Assembly (NCBI GenBank): GCA_035529435.1
Contig: DATKWS010000250.1
Location: forward strand, 1 to 7,421
Origin: DATKWS01 sp035529435
GTDB taxonomy: Bacteria > Krumholzibacteriota > Krumholzibacteriia > Krumholzibacteriales > Krumholzibacteriaceae
Direction: 5' to 3'
DNA length: 7,421 nucleotides
The notes under the pieces are model-generated. The model was not told the origin of the DNA and searched no databases. It was given only the letters and a program-made list of their open reading frames with translations. Position 1 is the first letter of the stretch. Each line of letters begins with the position of its first letter. Positions 1-5,356 of this stretch are shown one piece after another. A program made the translations under genes and the position numbers.

Positions 1-1381
1 GCGTGCCGACGCGGCAGAAGGTGCACTTGCCGCACGATTCATTCTGCGTGAAATCGAGGAAGAAGCGGGCCATCTCGACCATGCAGGTCGTATCGTCGAG
101 CACCACCATCCCGCCGGAACCCATGATCGCGCCGGTCGCCGGGATCGATTCGAAATCGACCGGGGTGTCTCCCAGCCTCGCGGGAATGCACCCGCCGGAG
201 GGACCGCCCATCTGGACCGCCTTGAATTCACGCCCCTCCTTGATCCCGCCGCCGATGTCGAGTACGAGGTCCCGGATCGTCGTCCCCATCGGCACCTCGG
301 CGAGCCCGCCGTGGGCGACCTTCCCCGCCAGGGCGAATACCTTGGTTCCCCTGCTCTTCTCGGTGCCGAAGGCGGCGTACGCCTCGGCGCCGTTCTCTAT
401 GATCCACGGTACGTTCGCGTAGGTCTCCACGTTGTTGTTGTTGGTCGGCTTCCGCCACAGCCCCTTCTCGGCGGGGAAGGGGGGCCTGATCCTCGGCATA
501 CCCCGCTGGCCCTCTATCGACGCGAAGAGCGCCGTCTCCTCACCGCACACGAAAGCGCCGGCGCCCTGCTTGATCTTAATATCGAAATCGAATCCCGAAC
601 CGAGGATGTCCGTGCCGAGATACCCCTTCCCGCGGGCGGCCTCGATCGCGAGGTTGAGCCTGCGGATCGCCAGCGGGTACTCGGCCCGGCAGTATATATA
701 CCCGGACGTCGAGCCGATCGCCCTGCCGCAGATGATCATCCCCTCGAGAACGGAGTGTGGGTCGCCTTCGAGGACCGATCGGTCCATGAAGGCGCCGGGG
801 TCTCCCTCGTCGGCGTTGCAGACGACGTACTTCTGATCGGCCTCGTTGGCGGCGGCGAACGACCACTTGAGCCCGGTCGGGAATCCCGCCCCCCCGCGGC
901 CCCTGAGGCCGGAATCCTTGATCACCTGAATGATCGCCCCGGGCGCCATATCGAGCAGCGCCCTGCGGAGCGACCGGTATCCCCCGGCCGCCTCGTACTC
1001 CCCGATCGATTCGGGATCGATGGTACCGCAGTTCCTGAGGACGATCCGCTTTTGGAGCTTCTGGAATCCGGTCTCGGTCCCGCTCGTCGTGCCGTCGGCG
1101 GCGATGCGGTATATGACGTGATCGTCCAGTACCGCGCCGCCCTTGATGTGGCCGGTGAAGATCTCCTCCGCCAGCTCGGGGGTCACACCGCCGTAGATGA
1201 TCCGATCGCCGTCGTCACGGATCTCCACGAGCGGCTCGCGGTAACACATGCCGATGCAGCCCGTGCCCGACAGGGCGAAAAGGCCGGGTTCGGCCGAGAG
1301 AAGCTCGTGCAGCCTGTCGTAGATCTGCTGAGCCCCCGCCGAGAGGCCGCATGTTCCCATTCCGACGATTACTCTTTTCAT
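1..1381 (-). CDS. hndC: HndC/NuoF-like NAD(P)H-binding flavoprotein subunit, C-terminus beyond the left edge
   Basis: Flavoprotein subunit that passes electrons between NAD(P)H, FMN and Fe-S clusters in HndABCD-type hydrogenases, related formate dehydrogenases or Nuo-like complexes. It is read from an ATG at 1381 and gives 460 residues with no stop before the edge. Residues 1-80 are a thioredoxin-like ferredoxin domain with cysteines at 11, 42 and 46. The NuoF core follows: FMN/NADH glycine loop GRGGAGFPTG at 161-170, NADEGDPGAF at 189-198, and GAGAFVCGEETAL at 273-285. The [4Fe-4S] motif CGKCTFC has cysteines at 450, 453 and 456; the fourth cysteine and any C-terminal ferredoxin domain lie outside. 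The fused N-terminal domain favours HndC/HydB-like proteins over plain NuoF. The gene starts 5 bases after hndA, so the two are surely co-transcribed. A weak GGAG lies 10 bases upstream of the start. The family is certain, but the enzyme complex it serves cannot be decided here. Confidence 0.95.
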   Translation of the reverse strand, partial: MKRVIVGMGTCGLSAGAQQIYDRLHELLSAEPGLFALSGTGCIGMCYREPLVEIRDDGDRIIYGGVTPELAEEIFTGHIKGGAVLDDHVIYRIAADGTTSGTETGFQKLQKRIVLRNCGTIDPESIGEYEAAGGYRSLRRALLDMAPGAIIQVIKDSGLRGRGGAGFPTGLKWSFAAANEADQKYVVCNADEGDPGAFMDRSVLEGDPHSVLEGMIICGRAIGSTSGYIYCRAEYPLAIRRLNLAIEAARGKGYLGTDILGSGFDFDIKIKQGAGAFVCGEETALFASIEGQRGMPRIRPPFPAEKGLWRKPTNNNNVETYANVPWIIENGAEAYAAFGTEKSRGTKVFALAGKVAHGGLAEVPMGTTIRDLVLDIGGGIKEGREFKAVQMGGPSGGCIPARLGDTPVDFESIPATGAIMGSGGMVVLDDTTCMVEMARFFLDFTQNESCGKCTFCRVGT

Positions 1382-1386
1382 TGGCG

Positions 1387-1911
1387 TCACGCTCCATTCT
1401 GGCAGCTCGCCGCGGACGCCTCCGCTTTCGCCGCGCGCTCCCGCCGCCGGTAGGCGCGCATGAGCTTGCGGACAGACGCGGATGTGAGGCGCCCGTGCGT
1501 CTCCTCGTCGATCATGATGACCGGGGAGAGCGAGCAGCAGCCGATGCACGCCACGGTATTGAGGGTGAACAGACCGTCCTCGGTCGTGCCGCCGATCTCG
1601 ATACCGAGCTCGTCCTCGAGCGTATCGATGATCATCCGGGACCCGGAAACATGACACGCCGTTCCGTCACACGCCCTGATAACGTGCTTGCCCATCGGCT
1701 GCAGGCGGAACTGGCTGTAAAAGGTGATGACGCCGTAGACCTCCGATTCCGGTATGCCGGTAACGCTGGAGATGTAGCTGATTGCCCTGCGGGGAATGTA
1801 GCCGAAGTGATCCTGCGCCGATTGGAGCAGCGGTATCAGCTCTCCCGGCGCCCCGTCGTATCGCCACAACCGATAACTGAAATCCTCTTCCCTGGCAGCC
1901 GTAACGATCAC
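1387..1911 (-). CDS. hndA: HndA/NuoE-like [2Fe-2S] thioredoxin-fold subunit
   Basis: Small electron-transfer subunit (174 aa) that pairs with the HndC/NuoF flavoprotein and carries one [2Fe-2S] cluster. An N-terminal helical region (ELIPLLQSAQDHFGYIP, 24-40) and SEVYGVITFYSQFRL (56-70) match the NuoE family. The four cluster cysteines are all present: C81 and C86 (CDGTAC), then C122 and C126 (CIGCC). After the domain there is a short, Arg/Ala-rich, probably disordered tail (about 154-174). The length is normal for the family. The start is the GTG at 1911, the only standard start codon after the last in-frame upstream stop. The best Shine-Dalgarno-like sequence (AAGGGAG) abuts it too closely, so a start some codons further in is possible. 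The gene ends 5 bases before hndC. No hndB gene lies between them, unlike the hndABCD order of Desulfovibrio. Confidence 0.93.
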   Translation of the reverse strand: MIVTAAREEDFSYRLWRYDGAPGELIPLLQSAQDHFGYIPRRAISYISSVTGIPESEVYGVITFYSQFRLQPMGKHVIRACDGTACHVSGSRMIIDTLEDELGIEIGGTTEDGLFTLNTVACIGCCSLSPVIMIDEETHGRLTSASVRKLMRAYRRRERAAKAEASAASCQNGA

Positions 1912-1932
1912 TCCCTTCTCGTGAACCGTGCC

Positions 1933-1946
1933 GAGCCGGTCGGCTC
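1933..1946 (-). other. Short inverted repeat upstream of hndA
   Basis: GAGCCG, two bases, CGGCTC form a compact GC-rich inverted repeat that would fold as a 5-bp stem with a four-base loop. It sits between the larger hairpin and the hndA start, in the probable untranslated leader. No function can be assigned. It may be chance in GC-rich DNA. Confidence 0.3.
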
Positions 1947-1958
1947 TAAAGGAACACC

Positions 1959-1987
1959 GGCTGCCCTCAGCGCGCTGTAGGGCAGCC
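1959..1987 (-). terminator. Strong hairpin between the regulator gene and hndA (partial terminator, attenuator or processing stem)
   Basis: A perfect 9-bp stem, GGCTGCCCT paired with AGGGCAGCC, encloses an 11-base region that contains the self-complementary CAGCGCGCTG, so a longer stem with one bulged base is possible. On the minus strand it is followed by GGTGTTCCTTTAG, which is not a proper U-run. It is therefore a weak intrinsic terminator at best. A partial terminator, attenuator or RNA-processing element that sets the ratio of regulator to HndA/HndC fits the position. The 131-bp gap that contains it (1912-2042) holds no other gene that can be supported. Confidence 0.5.
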
Positions 1988-2042
1988 TCGACGATTTCTC
2001 AGCGAGCTCTCGTTATCCTCCGTGGATGGATGACCGGGTCGA

Positions 2043-3026
2043 TCAATCCTCCACGAGCTTGATGATCTTGGCCTCCCGGACGCGCAGGACCCCATCGATC
2101 TCGCTGAGCTTCTCGATGATCCGCGGCGTGCGGCCCACCGCCGCCTGCCCCGTGATCATGCCGACCAGCTTCGATCCATCCTCGATCACATCGCAGAAGA
2201 TGACCTCGTCGATGAAGAAGACAGTCGTGAATATCTGCTGTATGGCGTTCTTGTCGATGTCGACGATGACGTAGCTCGTCGTGCCGGTCTTGCCGGGACT
2301 CGTCTCGCCGGAGCGCTTGACCGACTCGGCGTATATCTTGATGAACTCGTCCACATCGTGGTCGAGTTTGGGGCGTTCGACCTCGGACATCGAGGCGACC
2401 TCCACGCCGCTCATCTTTGCAATCTCCTCGAAGAGCGCTTTGATCTCCTTCTGCGAGGAGGCCTGAGCCAGGACGATGATGTCGAAATCGCCCCGCACGG
2501 CCTCGCAGCGCTGCACGCCTTCCATCTGGTAGAGCTCGTTGTATATCTCCATGCTCCGCTCGGGCTTCGAGATCCGTATGGTGAGGTACGCGCTGACCGA
2601 CTCCCGCATCTCCGCCGCGGCCGGCGCTCCCTCCGCCGCCGCCACGGTCGAACCCGGCGAGAGCTCCTCGAGCGCCTCGACGAGATCGGGAATCTCGAAC
2701 GGCTTCTCGAGGTACCCGACGTTGTGCTCCATGAGGGCGGTGGTCTTCAGTGAAATGTCCCCGAACCCGGTGATCACCAGCACGGGGAGGTCGGGGTGCT
2801 GTACCTTTATCACCTTGAGAATCTTCAATCCATCGATGTCGGGCATGAAGATATCCGTCACGAGATAGTCGTACGCGGTACCATCCTCACGCACGCTGTT
2901 CAGTTCATGAATCGCGGAAATACCGTCGGGGCACGCCACGACGCTGTACCCTTCCTGCGTGAGGCCAACGGTGAGATTCCTGCGAATTTCAGCCTCGTCA
3001 TCGATTACGAGCACACGGCCTTTCAA
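2043..3026 (-). CDS. Receiver-domain protein with two C-terminal RAM/ACT-like (Lrp/AsnC ligand-binding type) domains
   Basis: Cytoplasmic two-component receiver fused to small-molecule-binding modules, 327 aa. Residues 1-122 are a complete CheY-like receiver: acidic pocket D9/D10, phosphoacceptor D58 in TDIFMPDIDG, T86 in VITGFGD and K108 in LEKPF. A short Ala/Gly/Glu-rich linker (123-142) follows. Residues 145-218 read as an Lrp/AsnC ligand-binding (RAM) domain: strand SAYLTIRI, helix, MEGVQRCEAVRGDFDIIVLA, helix, then GVEV. A second linker (219-249) leads to a more divergent RAM/ACT-like repeat (250-327: TSYVIVDID, then EVIFCDVIEDGSKLVGMITG). No helix-turn-helix, ATPase or enzyme output domain is present, so phosphorylation probably controls protein-protein contacts or ligand-dependent assembly. 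The start is TTG, set by AGGAGG six bases upstream. It lies upstream of hndA/hndC on the same strand, which suggests a link to redox metabolism. No histidine kinase is in the window. The receiver is certain, the first RAM domain likely, the second probable. Confidence 0.88.
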   Translation of the reverse strand: MKGRVLVIDDEAEIRRNLTVGLTQEGYSVVACPDGISAIHELNSVREDGTAYDYLVTDIFMPDIDGLKILKVIKVQHPDLPVLVITGFGDISLKTTALMEHNVGYLEKPFEIPDLVEALEELSPGSTVAAAEGAPAAAEMRESVSAYLTIRISKPERSMEIYNELYQMEGVQRCEAVRGDFDIIVLAQASSQKEIKALFEEIAKMSGVEVASMSEVERPKLDHDVDEFIKIYAESVKRSGETSPGKTGTTSYVIVDIDKNAIQQIFTTVFFIDEVIFCDVIEDGSKLVGMITGQAAVGRTPRIIEKLSEIDGVLRVREAKIIKLVED

Positions 3027-3032
3027 TGGATT

Positions 3033-3038
3033 CCTCCT
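3033..3038 (-). promoter_or_regulatory. Shine-Dalgarno site that fixes a TTG start
   Basis: A perfect AGGAGG is six bases upstream of TTG at 3026-3024. The receiver domain begins at once (MKGRVLVIDD), and no in-frame ATG or GTG offers a better start. This supports TTG initiation. Confidence 0.85.
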
Positions 3039-3121
3039 GTTACATGCGAAACTGAAATTGGATAGGAAACATGCACTAGCCGCCCCCTTTCACGGTGGCG
3101 CCGATATCAATTACACCATAT

Positions 3122-3150
3122 AGGATACCCGGCAAGTCGTAATTTGTCAA
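3122..3150 (-). promoter_or_regulatory. Sigma70-type promoter of the regulator (and probably hndA/hndC)
   Basis: On the minus strand a consensus -35 TTGACA (3150-3145) is followed by exactly 17 bases and a -10 TATCCT (3127-3122). Transcription would begin near 3115 and leave a leader of about 90 bases before the TTG start. The -35 box lies inside a small palindrome, ATTTG-T-CAAAT (3142-3152), which could be part of an operator. The site is in a locally AT-rich stretch of otherwise GC-rich DNA, as expected of a promoter. Confidence 0.75.
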
Positions 3151-3231
3151 ATAATTTCGCTATATCTTAACGAAACGTGCTGAAAATTGGTTCTCGATGC
3201 GGAGCGGACGGCCGGATAAACGCGTAACCAT

Positions 3232-3246
3232 TTGTAATTATTACAA
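3232..3246. promoter_or_regulatory. Perfect 15-bp 7-1-7 palindrome resembling a Fur/PerR/Zur-family box
   Basis: TTGTAAT-T-ATTACAA is a perfect inverted repeat with 7-bp arms and one central base. From established knowledge, Fur-family boxes have this 7-1-7 form: the PerR box TTATAATNATTATAA differs at two symmetric positions, and the Zur box TCGTAATNATTACGA at two others. The palindrome lies about 80 bp upstream of the regulator promoter and 88 bp past the stop of the leftward TPR gene. No promoter clearly overlaps it, so the role is uncertain. Its AT-richness makes chance palindromes easier. Confidence 0.45.
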
Positions 3247-3253
3247 TAATAAT

Positions 3254-3278
3254 GGCGAGCGGCGTCCGCCGATGCGCC
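3254..3278 (-). terminator. GC-rich hairpin downstream of the TPR gene, possible terminator
   Basis: GGCG and CGGCG pair with CGCCG and CGCC across an interrupted stem with a small central loop and a short internal mismatch. On the minus strand the hairpin is followed by ATTATTATTG, T-rich but not a true U-run. It lies 57 bases after the TPR gene stop and just before the palindrome, so it may end transcription from that gene before the regulator promoter. Confidence 0.4.
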
Positions 3279-3334
3279 GGATCGAGTACTACTGGCCGCC
3301 GCCATTCACCGTCACAATCTTCCGGGCCCCACGG

Positions 3335-4996
3335 CTATTTCGGATAATAGGTCACGACCAATTGCGGGATGTAATCCCCCTCCTCCACGGCCGCCCGATC
3401 CTCTTTTTTCCCAATCGTTACGGCCGCCTCGGCGAGCTGGTACTTCATCGTCGGCCAGTACGTGACCTCTACCTTGATCGTATAGGTGCCGGGGGCGACC
3501 GGCTTACCATCCATGCCGGTCATATCCCACGCGAATATGTGATGCCCCACGTCAATGCTGGCGCTCGTGACCGCCTCGGCCACTTCGAAATTCGACATCG
3601 TCGACCAGACGGGGAGGTTGATCTGTTTCTCCCTTGCGTGACCGCTGAATCCCGAGACATAGACCGTATTCACGTACGCGCCGTTCGCGTCCTCCACCCA
3701 GACCGCCGTCTGCGGCGGCAGCTCGTCCCGGAATCCGAGTACGAAATCGATCGCCACGAGGGGCTTTTGGTGACTCGACGGATCGAAGCGGGGGACGGAC
3801 GGTCGCATCTCGCGGTAGACCATGCGCGCAGCCTCCTCCTCGGGATAGCTTTTCGCCACCTCGATCCAGTACCGCATCGCCTCGCGCTGCTTGGCCATGC
3901 CGAGATAGTAGAGGGCCTCCGCCTTCAGCGAATCGGGCGCACCGCTCTTCGTTACGTACTCGAGATCCTCCACCCCCTGCTCGTGCTTGCCGACGAAGAA
4001 GGGGAACATGATGCCGAATATACCGCGTGTGAGCCGTGTTTCAGGATCATTGGGATTGAGCTCGACGGCCCGGTCCATGTACCCGATCGACTCGAAGGCG
4101 AGGTTGCTGAGGAAGTCGGTGTCCCGGTATATATTCTCGTCGTAACCCTTCCCGGCCACCATCGCGATCGAGATGCCGAGCATCTTGTACGCTTCCGCGC
4201 TGGTTCCATCCAGCTCCACGTACCGCTTCATAACCTCGGTGGCGTTGCCGTAAGACCCGGCGTCGTAGTAAGCTTTTCCGAGCTCCATGACAAGCGCTTT
4301 GTCATCGGGATCTTGTTCTATGCGCTTCTTGATCGCGATGACTGCTTCGGGATCACCCTCCACCGGCGCGAGCGGGCTCGTTTCCGGTTCGGCGCTCTCG
4401 GTGAATCCCGCCATCTTCTTTTCGGCCGCCGTGGCCGCGTCCGTGCCGGGGGCAAGCTCGACGATCTTCTCGAGCGCTCCCCGGGCCATATCCATCACTC
4501 CCTGCTTCTCGTATCCCGTGGCGAGATGCGTGTAGGTGGTTACGAGCGTCTCATCGGAGATCGAGCCGGGGTTTTTCGCATTCATGTCGACCACGTGCTC
4601 GAGATCGCTGATGCCGCCGTTGAGCCTTCCGAGGAATGCCGGTATCTGCACCCCCATGATCCCCCTGAACAGGTATCCCAACGGGTTCTCCGGCGCCAAC
4701 GAGACCGCCTTGTCGAGAAACGTGAACGACTCCGTCACGAGCCGCATCGCTTCAATGTAATCGTCACCGGCCCGGCCCGCGCTCTCCCCCGTATAGAGAC
4801 CGAGGTATGCGTGGATGCCCGCATCCGCCGGGTGCTCCTCCAATGCCTTCTCGAGCAGCGCGATCGCCTCGTCAAGCTTTCCGGCCTCGTTGAGCTTGCC
4901 CGCCTCTTCGATGTATGCCTCGGCATCCTTTGCCTGCACCGGCGTCATGCAGCACAGGATCACGATAATCGCAGTGAAGCAAACAGCGTACTTCAT
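3335..4996 (-). CDS. Exported TPR-repeat protein with a DUF2271-like C-terminal domain
   Basis: Predicted periplasmic protein, 553 aa. The start is the ATG at 4996, with GGGAGG eight bases upstream and a signal peptide directly after it: Lys2, a hydrophobic core to about residue 19, and V20-Q-A22 for signal peptidase I. An ATG 20 codons upstream would bury the signal peptide, so it was rejected. Residues 25-390 are helical TPR-like repeats in two related halves. The segment 93-136 (DKAVSLAPENPLGYLFRGI through DLEHVV) matches 306-349 (DRAVELNPNDPETRLTRGI through DLEYVT). A Glu/Pro-rich linker lies at about 198-214. Residues 412-550 are beta-rich and resemble DUF2271 or FlgD-like Ig domains: AVWVEDANGAYVNTVYVSGF, then HHIFAWDMTGMDGKPVAPGTYTIKVEV. 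The role is probably a scaffold or binding protein at the cell envelope; no catalytic residues are recognised. It is divergent from the transglutaminase-like gene, so the two may be co-regulated. The DUF2271 label is from memory of the pattern. Confidence 0.88.
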   Translation of the reverse strand: MKYAVCFTAIIVILCCMTPVQAKDAEAYIEEAGKLNEAGKLDEAIALLEKALEEHPADAGIHAYLGLYTGESAGRAGDDYIEAMRLVTESFTFLDKAVSLAPENPLGYLFRGIMGVQIPAFLGRLNGGISDLEHVVDMNAKNPGSISDETLVTTYTHLATGYEKQGVMDMARGALEKIVELAPGTDAATAAEKKMAGFTESAEPETSPLAPVEGDPEAVIAIKKRIEQDPDDKALVMELGKAYYDAGSYGNATEVMKRYVELDGTSAEAYKMLGISIAMVAGKGYDENIYRDTDFLSNLAFESIGYMDRAVELNPNDPETRLTRGIFGIMFPFFVGKHEQGVEDLEYVTKSGAPDSLKAEALYYLGMAKQREAMRYWIEVAKSYPEEEAARMVYREMRPSVPRFDPSSHQKPLVAIDFVLGFRDELPPQTAVWVEDANGAYVNTVYVSGFSGHAREKQINLPVWSTMSNFEVAEAVTSASIDVGHHIFAWDMTGMDGKPVAPGTYTIKVEVTYWPTMKYQLAEAAVTIGKKEDRAAVEEGDYIPQLVVTYYPK

Positions 4997-5004
4997 GATC
5001 ACTT

Positions 5005-5010
5005 CCTCCC
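5005..5010 (-). promoter_or_regulatory. Ribosome binding site that selects the TPR gene start
   Basis: GGGAGG lies eight bases upstream of the ATG at 4996. It places the start directly before the signal peptide rather than at the ATG 20 codons further upstream, which has no comparable site. Confidence 0.8.
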
Positions 5011-5054
5011 TTATTTCGGAACGGCGGTATTCATTACAATGCAAAGCCGATGGC

Positions 5055-5060
5055 ACTATA
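5055..5060 (-). promoter_or_regulatory. Possible -10 box of the TPR gene
   Basis: TATAGT on the minus strand matches five of six consensus -10 bases. It would start transcription near 5048, about 50 bases before the ATG. The matching -35 position (CGATTT) is poor and overlaps a direct repeat, so an activator may be needed, or the call may be wrong. Confidence 0.35.
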
Positions 5061-5074
5061 CACTAGGCCGCGGT

Positions 5075-5098
5075 ATAAAATCGAGAGATAAAATCGAG
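5075..5098. repeat. 11-bp direct repeat with 13-bp period near the TPR promoter
   Basis: ATAAAATCGAG occurs at 5075-5085 and again, perfectly, at 5088-5098. The two copies are separated by two bases, so their period is 13. The pair sits just upstream of the proposed -10 of the leftward gene, where a regulator or alternative polymerase contact could bind. Confidence 0.6.
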
Positions 5099-5101
5099 GG
5101 C

Positions 5102-5148
5102 GGGGGGGGCCCGCCTAACTGCCGGGCGGGAGCACGGGATCGCCGTGC
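5102..5148. repeat. G8 run and two adjacent GC-rich inverted repeats in the divergent region
   Basis: Eight G residues (5102-5109) are followed by CCCGCC (5110-5115) pairing with GGCGGG (5125-5130), and then GCACGG (5132-5137) pairing with CCGTGC (5143-5148). Neither stem is followed by a T-run on either strand. The elements lie between the two proposed promoters, so they are probably not transcribed from either. They may be insulating or protein-binding DNA, or simply GC-rich filler. The homopolymer is also a likely spot for assembly errors. Confidence 0.45.
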
Positions 5149-5165
5149 CGGCTCGACATCTTGAC

Positions 5166-5194
5166 TTGAATTGGCATTCCTTAAACGTTATTCT
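5166..5194 (+). promoter_or_regulatory. Possible promoter of the transglutaminase-like gene
   Basis: TTGAAT (5166-5171), a 17-base spacer and TATTCT (5189-5194) make a moderate sigma70-type match, four of six bases in each box. Transcription would begin near 5201 and leave a leader of about 155 bases. An overlapping TTGACT (5161-5166) has no good -10 at the right distance. Confidence 0.45.
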
Positions 5195-5215
5195 ACGAAT
5201 ATACTCTACGAATAT
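5192..5215. repeat. 11-bp direct repeat with 13-bp period at the rightward promoter
   Basis: TCTACGAATAT occurs at 5192-5202 and again at 5205-5215 with two bases between, again a 13-bp period. The pair overlaps the proposed -10 and start of transcription of the rightward gene, a position suited to repression. Its sequence differs from the repeat at 5075-5098. Confidence 0.6.
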
Positions 5216-5216
5216 G

Positions 5217-5237
5217 CTCGATGCCGTGTGCATCGAG
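5217..5237 (+). other. Perfect 8-bp hairpin in the leader of the transglutaminase-like gene
   Basis: CTCGATGC pairs perfectly with GCATCGAG around a five-base loop (CGTGT). A second, weaker stem (CTGAT/ATCAG, 5257-5271) follows. Both would be in the roughly 155-base untranslated leader. No known riboswitch core was recognised. The rest of the leader up to the ribosome binding site holds no gene that can be supported. Confidence 0.5.
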
Positions 5238-5345
5238 TCGACGACGTTCAGTTCTGCTGATCGACTATCAGGACGTTGCATTGGAGTCTGACTGCACATT
5301 CCCTGAAATACACAAAAGGAACCCGGGATCATACCTATTACCGAC

Positions 5346-5351
5346 AGGAGG
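5346..5351 (+). promoter_or_regulatory. Shine-Dalgarno site that fixes a TTG start
   Basis: AGGAGG ends five bases before TTG at 5357-5359. The TTG opens directly into a basic N-region and signal peptide, so it is preferred over any other start. No in-frame ATG occurs before the mature protein has already begun (residue 70). Confidence 0.8.
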
Positions 5352-5356
5352 TCGTC

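Noticed and set aside
431..442. GTT trinucleotide repeat, four units
   Set aside because: It encodes four asparagines in a normal NuoF segment (PTNNNNVET). It is too short to be treated as an unstable microsatellite.
311..1453. 380-codon open frame on the plus strand
   Set aside because: It is antisense to hndC, whose minus-strand translation shows all NuoF motifs.
1908..2012. Stop-free frame between the regulator and hndA whose TGA overlaps the hndA GTG
   Set aside because: It looks like translational coupling, but the frame has no ATG, GTG or TTG start, and the GGAGG upstream of it (about 2017-2021) is followed by no start codon. It merely continues the regulator frame past its stop.
3232..3246. 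Rex (NADH-sensing) operator
   Set aside because: The TTGT...ACAA ends resemble a Rex site, but the Rex half-sites are three bases further apart and need a GA/TC core. The 7-1-7 Fur-family form fits better.
3155..3310. Possible 50-codon small protein on the minus strand downstream of the TPR gene
   Set aside because: No ribosome binding site, no recognisable features, and it runs through the hairpin and the palindrome.
3197..5164. 655-codon open frame on the plus strand
   Set aside because: It is antisense to the TPR gene, Arg/His-rich and without motifs. The minus strand has the ribosome binding site, signal peptide and repeats.
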